Source: Tragulus kanchil
Taxonomy: Eukaryota; Chordata; Mammalia; Artiodactyla; Tragulidae
Reading direction: 5' to 3'
Assembly: GCA_022376925.1 (NCBI GenBank)
Contig: JAIOJX010000028.1
Location: forward strand, 68,041,001 to 68,105,000
DNA: 64,000 nt
A program made the position numbers and the translations under genes. Below, one piece after another: positions 10,400 to 24,357 of the stretch (its first letter is position 1; each line of letters starts with the position of its first letter). Below the pieces are notes generated by a model. That model worked only from the letters and a program-made list of their open reading frames with translations. It did not search any database and was not told the DNA's origin.

Positions 10400-12284
10400 G
10401 ATTCTGCTCTCTTTTTTTTTTTTTTTTTTGAGTTTAAAAAATAATTTTCTTACTGAATGAAATGATACAACGTACTACTAAATAAAAGAGCACAGTACAA
10501 ATCAGCATGTATTGCATGAGGTTGTACTTGAAAAAGAACAAATATATATTCCACATGTATAGAAAGATAATATACATAAAAAGACCCAGGAAAATAGAAG
10601 GGTTTTTAAAATACATTTTGCATTTTATTTTTTCACTAAGAAATTCATTTTTGTAACAAGAAAAAGCATTTTTAATTACCATCTTATTAACCGCTGATGA
10701 AATAGTCAAATATCGTATTCTACTAGCCCAAAGACCAAGAAAATTCACTTTTATCTTCACAAAGTTCTAAAATTCATAAATTTAATTGCAGTTTCTCCTT
10801 AAATAAAATAATTAACTTGTGTGGGTTATAACAAAATTATTCTTGGAATAGCTACTTTTCTTTCCATGTGGTCAAAATAGAACAATTCCATGAAGAAAAT
10901 TCACAAAACCAAAGGAACTGGAAGAAGTCAAGAGATAATTTAGTTCCCCTTCCCACATTACCCAACTGTCTTCTCTTTCCTGACCATGGTCAACCAACCT
11001 CCTCAGCTCATAAAGAATCTGGCTGCAATACAGACGGATTGAGACCAGGTTCAATTTCTTGGTTGGGAAGATCCCAGATTCAATCCCTTGTCAGGGAACT
11101 AGATACCCATGTCACAACTAAAAGATCCTGGAAACTGTCACTAAGACTTGGGGCAGCCAAATAAATAAGTAAATATAAAAAATATGAATCTAATCCCTCA
11201 CTGGTTAAACTTGAAATCAGCTCTAACACTGTTGAAGGGCAAAATTAGAAATTCTCTGTATTCCCAGAATCTTCAAAGTGGAGGTCAGCTTTTGAGACTT
11301 GAGGACTATTTATATTGTGGCTGTCTTTAATTTTGAGATGGGAAGCAAGACCTCTTCGTCCTTCATGATCAAGCATATGAATTGATACAGCAGATAAAAC
11401 ACATCTCTCTATAAATACTGGTGATTCTTTTTGCTTATCCCTGTAATTTTAATTTTGCACCATGGGATGACTGTTTCTTTATGAAGATTCTGCTCTCTTT
11501 TTTTTTTTTTTTTTTGAGTTTAAAAAATAATTTTCTTACTGAATGAAATGATACAACGTACTACTAAATAAAAGAGCACAGTACAAATCAGCATGTATTG
11601 CATGAGGTTGTACTTGAAAAAGAACAAATATATATTCCACATGTATAGAAAGATAATATACATAAAAAGACCCAGGAAAATAGAAGGGTTTTTAAAATAC
11701 ATTTTGCATTTTATTTTTTCACTAAGAAATTCATTTTTGTAACAAGAAAAAGCATTTTTAATTACCATCTTATTAACCGCTGATGAAATAGTCAAATATC
11801 GTATTCTACTAGCCCAAAGACCAAGAAAATTCACTTTTATCTTCACAAAGTTCTAAAATTCATAAATTTAATTGCAGTTTCTCCTTAAATAAAATAATTA
11901 ACTTGTGTGGGTTATAACAAAATTATTCTTGAATAGCTACTTTTCTTTCCATGTGGTCAAAATAGAACAATTCCATGAAGAAAATTCACAAAACCAAAGG
12001 AACTGGAAGAAGTCAAGAGATAATTTAGTTCCCCTTCCCACATTACCCAACTGTCTTCTCTTTCCTGACCATGGTCAACCAACCTCCTCAGCTCATAAAG
12101 AATCTGGCTGCAATACAGACGGATTGAGACCAGGTTCAATTTCTTGGTTGGGAAGATCCCAGATTCAATCCCTTGTCAGGGAACTAGATACCCATGTCAC
12201 AACTAAAAGATCCTGGAAACTGTCACTAAGACTTGGGGCAGCCAAATAAATAAGTAAATATAAAAAATATGAATCTAATCCCTC
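10151..12284. repeat. Tandem duplication B (unit ~1086 bp)
   Basis: Copies are 10151-11199 (with a degraded extension to about 11236) and 11237-12284. The end of copy 1 lacks about 20 bases present at 12285-12305 (ctttatctggcagcacttca) yet continues with matching aacttgaaatcagctctaac, so the copy end is corrupted rather than cleanly broken. It contains the poly(T) tail and target-site duplication of the FAM81A retrocopy, so both appear twice (T18 again at 11498-11515). Confidence 0.92.
10995..11180 (+). mobile_element. tRNA-derived SINE fragment in the retrocopy 3' region
   Basis: The block shows a degenerate tRNA-related head (aagaatctggctgcaa, then a ggttcaat B-box-like motif), gggaagatccc, and a body ending in cagccaaataaataagtaaa, as in CHR/tRNA-Glu SINEs. 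It lies antisense to the FAM81A copy. It is seen three times (also near 12080-12265 and 13157-13342) because duplications B and C overlap it. Whether it came with the retrocopy or inserted later is open. Confidence 0.6.
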
Positions 12285-12715
12285 CTTTATCTGGCAGCAC
12301 TTCAGAACTTGAAATCAGCTCTAACACTGTCTTCCAAACAATTGTGGAAGGATGAGCCCTGTGGTTTCTGAGTAGAGGAACATTATTCATTGTCATGATA
12401 GGATACTGCCTGTAGTATAAAACAAGCCTTCAGAGGCCTCTCAAAGATACACGCTTATTTCTGAGGTATATTGACCTTGGTTATGATCAGAAAAGAACCT
12501 ACAGATGGCAATAAAGAAAATGTACATCAGATCAGTTACAAGCTAAGTGATTTTAGGCTTGTTCGCCAGTCTCTCGAGGTCTATCTATCTTCATGTCCTT
12601 GGAACTGAAGCAACATCTTAGTTCCATATAGCATAGCTACTCAGAAAATCACCTAAGGAAATTTTATTATCCAGGTATGTAGGTAGTTTCAGGGGGAATA
12701 CTAATTAGTCGGCTT

Positions 12716-13021
<306 letters not shown>

Positions 13022-13792
13022 CTATCCATGTGGTCAAAATAGAACAATTCCATGAAGAAAATTCACAAAACCAAAGGAACTGGAAGAAGTCAAGAGATAA
13101 TTTAGTTCCCCTTCCCACATTACCCAACTGTCTTCTCTTTCCTGACCATGGTCAACCAACCTCCTCAGCTCATAAAGAATCTGGCTGCAATACAGACGGA
13201 TTGAGACCAGGTTCAATTTCTTGGTTGGGAAGATCCCAGATTCAATCCCTTGTCAGGGAACTAGATACCCATGTCACAACTAAAAGATCCTGGAAACTGT
13301 CACTAAGACTTGGGGCAGCCAAATAAATAAGTAAATATAAAAAATATGAATCTAATCCCTCCTTTATCTGGCAGCACTTCAGAACTTGAAATCAGCTCTA
13401 ACACTGTCTTCCAAACAATTGTGGAAGGATGAGCCCTGTGGTTTCTGAGTAGAGGAACATTATTCATTGTCATGATAGGATACTGCCTGTAGTATAAAAC
13501 AAGCCTTCAGAGGCCTCTCAAAGATACACGCTTATTTCTGAGGTATATTGACCTTGGTTATGATCAGAAAAGAACCTACAGATGGCAATAAAGAAAATGT
13601 ACATCAGATCAGTTACAAGCTAAGTGATTTTAGGCTTGTTCGCCAGTCTCTCGAGGTCTATCTATCTTCATGTCCTTGGAACTGAAGCAACATCTTAGTT
13701 CCATATAGCATAGCTACTCAGAAAATCACCTAAGGAAATTTTATTATCCAGGTATGTAGGTAGTTTCAGGGGGAATACTAATTAGTCGGCTT

Positions 13793-14827
<1,035 letters not shown>

Positions 14828-14869
14828 TTATACCTTTCCTCGGTGACAAGAGAAGGAAATACAGTGCTC

Positions 14870-15146
14870 CGTCGGGCCATTTTCCTTTTAATAATTCACA
14901 TCGGCGCGGGGGGCGGGCGCGCCGCGGCTGCCCATGTCCTTGCCGGCGCGGCTGGGTGCGGCGGCCGCTGGCGCGGGCTGTGCGGGGCGCCCGGCTGCGG
15001 GCCCGCGCCGCGGGGAGCGCTGTCCAATCAGCGCGCGCCTGCCGCCTGGCCCGGCGCGCGGCCCGGCCGGGTTCTCGGCTCCCGGGGGGCGCGAGCCGCC
15101 GCGCGCCGCCCGACCGGCTTCCGGGCGCGTTGCCTGGACGCGGTTC
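14870..15146 (-). promoter_or_regulatory. CpG-rich 5' leader of the FAM81A retrocopy
   Basis: This segment is very GC-rich and dense in CpG (many CGCG and GGCGCG runs), in sharp contrast to the AT-rich flanks, and it ends exactly at the target-site duplication. It is the copied 5' UTR of the parent transcript, presumably from a CpG-island promoter. CpGs have not decayed widely to TG/CA, which suggests a young insertion or an unmethylated state. Promoter activity at this site is an inference. Confidence 0.6.
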
Positions 15147-15158
15147 GATTCTGCTCTC

Positions 15159-16345
15159 TTGATATCAGTATTTCTGTCTCTGGTTATTTTTTCTCCTCTC
15201 CCTTTTTCTTCATGCCTATGCCATCTCTGTTTTTCATTTAAAGCATTTGCCTTATTCTTCTATCAATTCTTTTCTCCTTTTATTCCCCATTCCTTAGACT
15301 CTTCCTTCTTTTCTCCTGGTTACTTTATTCTTTCTCTCTTTTAAGTTGATGTTAGTTGAAACATCACAATTAAATGAGAATGAAAGCTGATAAAGATAAC
15401 TGAAAATAAGCAATCAATAAGTGTGTTAGAAGAGAACTGGTAAATGAAGGAATTTAATCGAATACATTTTATTAGAGAGGGAGGTATAAGAAGAGAGATA
15501 GCAAGCATTAGGGAAGTCTGGGTATGAATCAGGTTCTAATTAGTTTCCCTGTATTTTCAGGGAGCTCTTAGTGCTCTCTTGTCACCAAAATCACTGGGAA
15601 GAATCATCCTGTTTAAATACCAGCAGAAGAAAAGCTTACTATTAACTGGGGATTTGTTTTTTTTAATTAGGAGACTAGTCTAAGTTGTATAACACTGCAG
15701 ACAATAAAGCAAAAATGGCTATGCTCTCTCATAATTATGGTGTAAACCACTGGAAAGATAAAATTTGAAAAGGTAAAAAAGACACTTTAAGCAGATTGCT
15801 CAGTAAGCTGTTGATGTCTCAACATATAATCTGAAAAACACTGATAGTTTATATTCTGTACTTTCAAAATTAGTTTCTATCTTGATAGACCATATCAACT
15901 GGATCTTCAGGTTTTGTTAAACTCTGAGATCCCTTTGGTGATGGTATTAGTTCTTATGAACTCCTCTCTTTTCCCTCCGTGATGAAAAAGTTTCTCCAAA
16001 TCAAATTAGTTTGTAATATTTCATTGGTTCTTACTTAGTGTTTTTTTATCCTCTTCAGCACTGAGCACAGTCTTGGGCTGAATCCACCTCAGCTAAAGTT
16101 GTGAAATGTCTATCCTAGACAATTCACATGCAAAGAATCATGGAAAATTGAATGCATTTAATGATACCTGACTCAAACTGGGCAGCTATTTAGCTGCCTT
16201 AGAGTAGAAATTATTTATAAATATCTGGGAATTTTTTGCTCAGTGTTTGCTATCTCCAGGGGCAAAGTGAAATGAATAGCTGAGATCCTTATGGGTTTTC
16301 TTCTGAGCTAAGTCCTCAGTATAGTAAACTATGAACCCAGAACGT
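15159..16345. other. Intergenic flank of the retrocopy
   Basis: Begins with a pyrimidine-rich tract (about 15160-15345), then AT-rich sequence. No element or gene recognised. Confidence 0.5.
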
Positions 16346-16610
16346 TTTCAATTCAGTTCACTTACTCAGTCATGTCCAGCTCTTTGCAGCCCCATAGACT
16401 GCAGCATGCCAGGCTTCCCTGTCCTTCACCATCTCCTGGAGCCTGCTGAAACTCATGTCCATTGACTCAGTGATGCCATCCGACCATCTTGTCCTCTGTC
16501 ATCCCCTTCTCCTTCTGCCCTCAAGATTTCCCAGCATCAGGGTCTTTTCCAATGGGTCAGCTTTTTGCATCAGATGGCCAAAGTATTGGAGCTTCAGCTC
16601 CAGCATCATT
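16346..16610 (-). mobile_element. BovB LINE 3' fragment
   Basis: Complement of the BovB end: ttcagttcacttactcagtc, gatgccatccgaccatctt, cagcatcagggtcttttcca and ggccaaagtattggagctt. Confidence 0.85.
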
Positions 16611-17796
16611 TTAGATATTACTTATTTTAATTACAAAGGTTCAGAAGTAGTTCAAAACACTAAGTGTCAAAGCTTATTGAAACTCATGTTCTTATAATAT
16701 TTTTTGTTCAGTCTTAGTAGGAGTATTAAAAAGAAGATAACTTACAAAAATTATCTGGCATAGTTTTTATATCTTATAGTATTGTAGTATTTGGTAAATA
16801 TTACTCTGTGCAATGATGTACTCAAAATAGAAAGAAAAAAATTAAAAGATTGATTTGTAGCATTTACAGATTTCCATGGTGTAATTCCATCCACCACAGC
16901 TGATTTCAAGCTACCCATGTGGAGTCGCTGTTTGGGAACTTATGGAAGGATGTGCATAATCAGTCCTTGAAAGTATGCACAAGTTGGCTTCAGCACACCA
17001 CTGAATCTCTGGCACAAACTCTCGTTGCCTTGTCTGTATTTCTCACAACCATACCATTTTATTGCACCCTGCCCTAATTTCCAACTGCTAGTTTCTGCAG
17101 TTCTCAGTTTGACCATAATCTGTGGAACAGAATTCCTTTCTGTTTAAACAGTAATGCTAAGACATTATTTCCCTTGTATCAGGGAAATAACTGGTAGCGG
17201 TTTAACCGACTTCTGACAATGGTTGGTGCACCAATTCTCTACCTTCCTCAGCTATCCAATGGGATCTGAGGTTTTTGTTCTATTGATAAAATGGTGCTTA
17301 TTGTTTCCCAGATGTAAGTCTCAGGGTAATGTTATTTTGATTGTCTTCCCTTCCCTTTGTCACTTTCCTACTCCTTTAATAGGATCTGTTTCTAATAAAA
17401 CTACCTATGTCTAAGGTAAGGTAGGTAAACTACCTACATCTAACTACCTATGTCTGTCAATATCCACTTCTGCTGGAAATCAAACTGATTCAAACTCCTA
17501 TTCAATATATATTTTTGTAGATGTTTTTAGAATATTAATGTCTACCCTTTTCAGGTGTCTATTCGATATTCCCACCATTATAGCAAACTCAAAATGACCT
17601 TTCTTATCTACCAGATTCTTTTCTTACCATACAATTTTTGTCATAGTTGTGATGGCTCCAGGTGTTTCTGGATTTCGCTAAAAATATTAATATCTTATAG
17701 CATTAGGGCTCCATGAAATCCTTTGCAAAGGAGAGAATTTTACTACCAGATATGACCTATTTGTAAGGCTGGATAGGACAGGTTCTGCTTCTTCTT
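16611..17796. other. Intergenic, nothing recognised
   Basis: Only a short ctacctatgtct / ggtaggtaaactacctac local repeat near 17400-17455 stands out. Confidence 0.5.
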
Positions 17797-18107
17797 TTTT
17801 TTTTTTTAATGAATTAATAAATTTTTAAAACTTTATTTTTGGCTGTGCTGGATCTTTGTTGCTAAGTGAGCTTTTCCCTAGTAGTGTTGCACAGGTTTTT
17901 CAGTGTGGTGGCTTCCTGTGCTGCAGAGCATGGGCCCTAGGGTGTGAGGCTTCAGCAGGTCCAGCTCCCAGGCTCTCGGGTACGGGCTCAGTAGTTGTGG
18001 TGGCTGAGTTTCATTGCTCTGCAGCATCTGGGATCTTCCTGGACTAGGGATCAAACTCATGTCTCCTGCATTGTCAGATTCTTTACCACTGTGCCACCAA
18101 GGAAGCC
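17797..18107 (-). mobile_element. CHR-type tRNA-Glu SINE
   Basis: Antisense: poly(T), ctttatttttggctgtgctgg, ctctgcagcatctgggatctt and accaaggaagcc at the head. The body follows the commoner CHR form, unlike the ccaatta subfamily. Confidence 0.8.
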
Positions 18108-19146
18108 AACCGGTTCTAATTCTTTAGTTGTGATTTTCAGGTTTCATTGGAAGAAATGTGGAGAACCAAGTATGAGCAAAGGATTGTACCTGAAAGGAGA
18201 GAGGCCAAAGAACAGAGCAAGAGAGATATGGAAAATAGTTTACCAATATCAATGAAACTAAAATTCCTGGAGGTGTTTTAAAATGTAATGTCCATGTTCT
18301 TAGAATTGTTTCCTCTTTTTTCTTCTGTTGAAGTGTTTTACCTAAACTACTTCTAAACATAAATTTGTTTCATTTTGTTTTATTTTGATGCTCAGTTGTT
18401 TTTTTTTTTTTTTCTTTTTTTTAAACAAAACTAGCCAAAAACACAGCTATGATCACAAAAGAGTAATGCTAATGTCTGTCTTCATCTTTAAACTGGGAGT
18501 AAACATTTACCAGGACAATGAAAAAAATCTGCCAGAAGGAAACATCTGAAATGTTCGACTTGTTAAAATATCTCTCCTTGTTACACATAAGACAACTATA
18601 GTAACAATTTCCTTCTCAAATTGTGATGTAAACAACTTGGGGACTGGAACAAAAATGAAATGGAGAATATACAAAAATAATTAAAACCCCCTTTCTTCTG
18701 TGATGTACATTCTATGCTATTATGATGGAAGAAATGTCATCTATGTTATATCTTTAGAATGTTGGCTCAGAATCGCCTCAATTGTTCTCATGTCTGTTGG
18801 AGCCATAAATCCTATGGTGGGAATGACGAGAGAGGATAAGTACAATCCAGCTTACACAGCTGGTTTTCAGTGCCATCCTTGGTATTAAGATAAGTTCTTG
18901 CATTTACCAAGGGACCTAAATGTCACCATGTATCTTGTGAAATCAGTTTGTGGAAACTTGAAGTGAGTTCTTTTCTAAGAGACTTGGAAAAGCCAGGCAA
19001 ATGCTTGTTTTTGAGGTCAAAATTAAATCCTGAACTAAAGGACTTTATGCCAATGTAAAATTTCCTCTGGCTGTCATCACGTGTTGGCTGTTCTCATGAT
19101 AAGAGAAATTAGGGAAGCATTTTTCTTTCAGTCAAAAAGTTTAGGG
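18108..19146. other. Intergenic, nothing recognised
   Basis: AT-rich, with a T run at about 18398-18422. No gene or element identified. Confidence 0.5.
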
Positions 19147-19594
19147 CAGCTTTCAAGCACAGTTAAGCTACTGTCGACCTCAGGCTGGGCCCCTGTGGAA
19201 ATACATATTTAATCAGTGAGTACTGAATTAAAGGAGAATTTAGGGAATAAGTATGTGAAAGAGTCACGCGCCATATGAATTAGCCAAATCATTTTTGATA
19301 TTTTGAGTTGCTGAATAAACAAGGCATTCAATGACACTGTTTTGATTTCTAGGGCAATAATGGTTCAAAACAGCGAATGGACAGTAGTAGATGTTATTCT
19401 TGAAACCAAGGCTTTATAATGGAATCAGGGTGGTATTCTTCTTAAGGAATTTTTATTGATATTTTCTACATTGTTGAAGGATGCCACTTTTTATGATTAC
19501 TTCACCTGAAATGAAATATTATATATATGTTCACTATCACAGTTTCTTACCTTAACACTTCTGATCTTTGATTTATACTCTTCTTTGACTTTTT

Positions 19595-19757
19595 TAAAAA
19601 AAACTTTCATTTATTTATTTTTGGCTGTGCTAGGTCTTTGTTGATGTGTGGGTTTAGCTGCTCTGCGGTATGTGGGATCTTCCCAGATCAGGGCTCGAAC
19701 CTGTGTCTCCTGCATTGGCAGATAGGTTCTTATCCACTGAGCCACAAGGGAAGCCCT
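19595..19757 (-). mobile_element. tRNA-Glu (CHR-type) SINE
   Basis: Antisense element with tttatttatttttggctgtgc, ctctgcggtatgtgggatctt and a terminal ccacaagggaagccc. Repeated at 20768-20930 by duplication D. Confidence 0.8.
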
Positions 19758-20035
19758 TCTTTGACTTTTGTTTCTGAAGAAATTGTTCTTTTCTGTGACT
19801 GCTGTTATGGCCAATTGTCAAAAAAAGGGAGCATCAGATAATTTATTATTAATAAGATCAGAAAATATCAGAATATTGTTTTCTGGTTATGTGGAGTTAA
19901 GTGGCTCATTATAGTTTTCTAATATTTGATACATTTTGTGTTTATCTTTCAGTATCAAAATGAATTTTCAAAGATATTTTTACTTTTTAGAATGGCAAAA
20001 TGACAAATAAAAAGATTAAAAATATTTATTTCAGG

Positions 20036-20268
20036 GCTCCCCTGGTGGTCGGTCCAGTGGGTAAAGAGTCCTCCTTGCAGTGCAAGGGGCACTGGTTTGA
20101 TCCCTGGCCCAGGAAGATCCCATGTGCGGCGGAGTGCTGGACCAGTGTGTCCAATTATGAACCAGCGCCCTGGAGTTATTTACTCAGAGCTAGAGCTCTG
20201 AAACGAGAGAGGCCACTGCAGTGGGAGGCCCACAAGCTGAAGAATGAAGATGGATGGAAAAAAAATTA
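20036..20268 (+). mobile_element. tRNA-Glu SINE, distinct subfamily
   Basis: Head gggctcccctggtggtcggt, cttgcagtgcaaggggcact, body gtgtccaattatgaaccag and end gatggatggaaaaa. The flanks atttatttcag (about 20025-20035) and again near 20300-20310 resemble a target-site duplication. Confidence 0.8.
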
Positions 20269-20767
20269 AAAAGGCAAAAATTTAAAAAATGAAAAACAAT
20301 TTATTTCAGATAAAAGCCCTAGTGTAGCAGCTTTCAAGCACAGTACTGTCGACCTCAGGCTGGGCCCCTGTGGAAATACATATTTAATCAGTGAGTACTG
20401 AATTAAAGGAGAATTTAGGGAATAAGTATGTGAAAGAGTCACGCCATATGAATTAGCCAAATCATTTTTGATATTTTGAGTTGCTGAATAAACAAGGCAT
20501 TCAATGACACTGTTTTGATTTCTAGGGCAATAATGGTTCAAAACAGCGAATGGACAGTAGTAGATGTTATTCTTGAAACCAAGGCTTTATAATGGAATCA
20601 GGGTGGTATTCTTCTTAAGGAATTTTTATTGATATTTTCTACATTGTTGAAGGATGCCACTTTTTATGATTACTTCACCTGAAATGAAATATTATATATA
20701 TGTTCACTATCACAGTTTCTTACCTTAACACTTCTGATCTTTGATTTATACTCTTCTTTGACTTTTT

Positions 20768-20930
20768 TAAAAAAAACTTTCATTTATTTATTTTTGGCTG
20801 TGCTAGGTCTTTGTTGATGTGTGGGTTTAGCTGCTCTGCGGTATGTGGGATCTTCCCAGATCAGGGCTCGAACCTGTGTCTCCTGCATTGGCAGATAGGT
20901 TCTTATCCACTGAGCCACAAGGGAAGCCCT
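20768..20930 (-). mobile_element. tRNA-Glu (CHR-type) SINE, duplicate copy
   Basis: Copy of 19595-19757 within duplication D, without independent boundaries. Confidence 0.75.
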
Positions 20931-21208
20931 TCTTTGACTTTTGTTTCTGAAGAAATTGTTCTTTTCTGTGACTGCTGTTATGGCCAATTGTCAAAAAAAG
21001 GGAGCATCAGATAATTTATTATTAATAAGATCAGAAAATATCAGAATATTGTTTTCTGGTTATGTGGAGTTAAGTGGCTCATTATAGTTTTCTAATATTT
21101 GATACATTTTGTGTTTATCTTTCAGTATCAAAATGAATTTTCAAAGATATTTTTACTTTTTAGAATGGCAAAATGACAAATAAAAAGATTAAAAATATTT
21201 ATTTCAGG

Positions 21209-21447
21209 GCTCCCCTGGTGGTCGGTCCAGTGGGTAAAGAGTCCTCCTTGCAGTGCAAGGGGCACTGGTTTGATCCCTGGCCCAGGAAGATCCCATGTGC
21301 GGCGGAGTGCTGGACCAGTGTGTCCAATTATGAGCCAGCGCTCTGGAGCTTATTTACTCAGAGCTAGAGCTCTGAAACGAGAGAGGCCACTGCAGTGGGA
21401 GGCCCACACAAGCTGAAGAATGAAGATGGATGGAAAAAAAAAATTAA
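21209..21447 (+). mobile_element. tRNA-Glu SINE, duplicate copy (D/E)
   Basis: Second copy of 20036-20268 through duplication D. A third, headless copy lies at 22290-22500 through duplication E. The copies differ by small indels, some in or next to homopolymers. Confidence 0.8.
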
Positions 21448-23370
21448 AAAGGCAAAAATTTAAAAAAATGAAAAAACAATTTATTTCAGATAAAAGCCCT
21501 AGTGTAGTACTGTGTCAGATTTTGGACCTTTCATCTGAAGACACTTTCTGAACACTTTGGAGGTACTTCAAACAGCAGAATTTTAATTACTGGAGCAGCA
21601 AACTAGGTCACAGTGTTAACCTAGGCAGAATTGAAATTAGTATTCTTTGGTTCCTTTCATGTATCTTGATCCCCTTCCCCCTTCTTTGTCCCATGCCTAG
21701 TTCCTTATGTTTTTTTTTTCTAGATACCCATTAACCATTATTTTGACAATTTACTCACGTCTCTCCTCATACAACTTTTTCAGCTGGAGTACAGAGGCAC
21801 GGATGACATGTGAACTACAGCTTTCTGGGCACAACTTCTATTTTCAAATGCATTAAATCAACGACTGATTAGTCAAGTTCAGGCAGTTGTAGGAGATCAT
21901 CTGAGACTGAGAACCATACAAACAGTCCATAGCCCACTATGTTATTTTCTTCAAACCAGCATTTGCAGCTTATCCATCCATGAGGAAAGAACCCTGAGGA
22001 GTCATAGAGGAAGTTGATTGAGCTCATGGAAATTCTAAAATCTTTTATATAGAAAATGATCAAAAGCTAATATTTCACATCCAATAAAAGTGCAAAAACA
22101 TATGATCTAAGATTAATACCTGAGACTTTTGAGATTTAGGTTATATACAGTATACGCTGGAAAAAGCCCCTTAGAGCAATGTTTCCAAAATCTATTCTGA
22201 AGAAAATGAGTCTTTCAATGTCTTCCCCCACCTCCTGCCACCCTTTCCCCTATTCTGAAGAAAACTGACTTGGGAATCAGTGTAAATTAGTAAAGAGTCC
22301 TCCTTGCAGTGCAAGGGCACTGATTTGATCCCTGGCCCAGGAAGATCCCATGTGCGCGGAGTGCTGGACCAGTGTGTCCAATTATGAGCCAGCGCTCTGA
22401 GTTTATTTACTCAGAGCTAGAGCTCTGAAACGAGAGGCCACTGCAGTGGGAGGCCCACACAAGCTGAAGAATGAAGATGGATGGAAAAAAAATTAAAAAG
22501 GCAAAAATTTAAAAAAATGAAAAAACAATTTATTTCAGATAAAAGCCCTAGTGTAGTACTGTGTCAGATTTTGGACCTTTCATCTGAAGACACTTTCTGA
22601 ACACTTTGGAGGTACTTCAAACAGCAGAATTTTAATTACTGGAGCAGCAAACTAGGTCACAGTGTTAACCTAGGCAGAATTGAAATTAGTATTCTTTGGT
22701 TCCTTTCATGTATCTTGATCCCCTTCCCCCTTCTTTGTCCCATGCCTAGTTCCTTATGTTTTTTTTTTCTAGATACCCATTAACCATTATTTTGACAATT
22801 TACTCACGTCTCTCCTCATACAACTTTTTTCAGCTGGAGTACAGAGGCACGGATGACATGTGAACTACAGCTTTCTGGGCACAACTTCTATTTTCAAATG
22901 CATTAAATCAACGACTGATTAGTCAAGTTCAGGCAGTTGTAGGGAGATCATCTGAGACTGAGAACCATACAAACAGTCCATAGCCCACTATGTTATTTTC
23001 TTCAAACCAGCATTTGCAGCTTATCCATCCATGAGGAAAGAACCCTGAGGAGTCATAGAGGAAGTTGATTGAGCTCATGGAAATTCTAAAATCTTTTATA
23101 TAGAAAATGATCAAAAGCTAATATTTCACATCCAATAAAAGTGCAAAAACATATGATCTAAGATTAATACCTGAGACTTTTGAGATTTAGGTTATATACA
23201 GTATACGCTGGAAAAAGCCCCTTAGAGCAATGTTTCCAAAATCTATTCTGAAGAAAATGAGTCTTTCAATGTCTTCCCCCACCTCCTGCCACCCTCTCTA
23301 CCCTCTGAGTTCATCAGAGCAAGAACAAAACTTGAATGGTCTTGGGAAATTACAGTGTAAATTAGTAAAG
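21234..23370. repeat. Tandem duplication E (unit ~1056 bp), overlapping D
   Basis: Copies are 21234-22289 and 22290-23370. Copy 1 is corrupted at 22244-22289, with part of the sequence between the caccc tract and gtaaattagtaaag missing; that last motif is the joint microhomology. The start lies inside the SINE of duplication D, so that SINE's body appears three times (20036, 21209, 22290). Confidence 0.9.
22290..22500 (+). mobile_element. tRNA-Glu SINE, third, head-truncated copy (E)
   Basis: Starts at gtaaagagtcctccttgcag and runs through the same body as 20036-20268. It has several one-base deletions relative to the other copies (tgtgcgcggag against tgtgcggcggag), consistent with a low-quality copy end. 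Confidence 0.75.
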
Positions 23371-24357
23371 TCAAGTCCTGCAATGCTCTGCAGTGGACCA
23401 ACCTCTCTAATGCTGCTTAAAGATCAGTATCTCCAAGATCCATTTGACTCAAAGAATGTGTTTTATATGTAAATAAGCACCTTTGGGGAAAAGCTCAAAA
23501 CATTATCTTCTTGGGTTTTATATTTGTTACCTATAAAGTGAAGGAGTTGAAAATAAATGAGTGTTCAAACATAGTCTTGAAGATCATCTAATGGAGACAT
23601 TAATGTAGAGAAGTCCATACTGATGTGGGAGTACACATGAGATAATCCCTCTTTTCAATTCTAGTTTTGTATGATTCCATGCAAAATGAATTCTGAATTT
23701 GTTTACAGATGTAAAATTTCTCAACTCTCAGGCCACTACATCAATTAAATTTGTTAAGTATTTAAATGGTCCATGAGAAAAAAATTAAAAGCCTCTCCTT
23801 ACTCCATTAAGTATAAGTGTGATTCTATTGTTTGAAGTTGTTTATAGACTCACGCAAGGGTAGATAGTTCCTGTGTTTGCAGAAACAATCAGTTTGGGGG
23901 TTAGGAATTATCTGTGAGGTCATTAAAGCTGTGCAATTTTTTTTTTTTTATGTTAGATGATGCATTTTTAGGCAAGTAATGATATGTGCTGATGATGTGC
24001 ATGCTAATATGCTATCCTTATTTCTTTTCATATGCACATTTTGGCTTTAAAAATGTCAAAATGTCTCTTCATGTTTCCTTCAACTTATTTTTTTCTCCTT
24101 CCTTCAGTTTTCCTCCATTATTAGTTTTTATTTTTTCTTCTTCCTTCATTTCTAGACTTTGTTATAAGTAGTGAGGGTTTAGGAAAGTGCTGATACATCT
24201 CTTGTTCAAATATTTTCTCTCTTTAAACACGTTGGTAAACAGCCACTTTTCTATAGACTTTTTTTCCTTTCTTTTACTTTTGTCTGTTTTACAGCTTCAG
24301 AAATGTAGAAGGGTCACAGTTTGTGCCCAATTTTTTCCCTTCCATTTCATTTTCTAC
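23371..24357. other. Intergenic, nothing recognised
   Basis: Has a T run at 23938-23950 and a pyrimidine-rich stretch at 24080-24165. No gene. Confidence 0.5.

Larger units (their letters stand above)
19147..21507. repeat. Tandem duplication D (unit ~1181 bp)
   Basis: Copies are 19147-20327 and 20328-21507. Copy 2 lacks ttaagcta just after its start and differs from copy 1 in short homopolymer lengths near its end. It contains an antisense tRNA-Glu SINE and a sense one, so these occur twice. Confidence 0.92.

Noticed and set aside
10434..11846. Two identical 108-codon minus-strand open stretches
   Set aside because: They lie in the AT-rich 3' region of the FAM81A retrocopy and are doubled by duplication B; hydrophobic, low-complexity composition.
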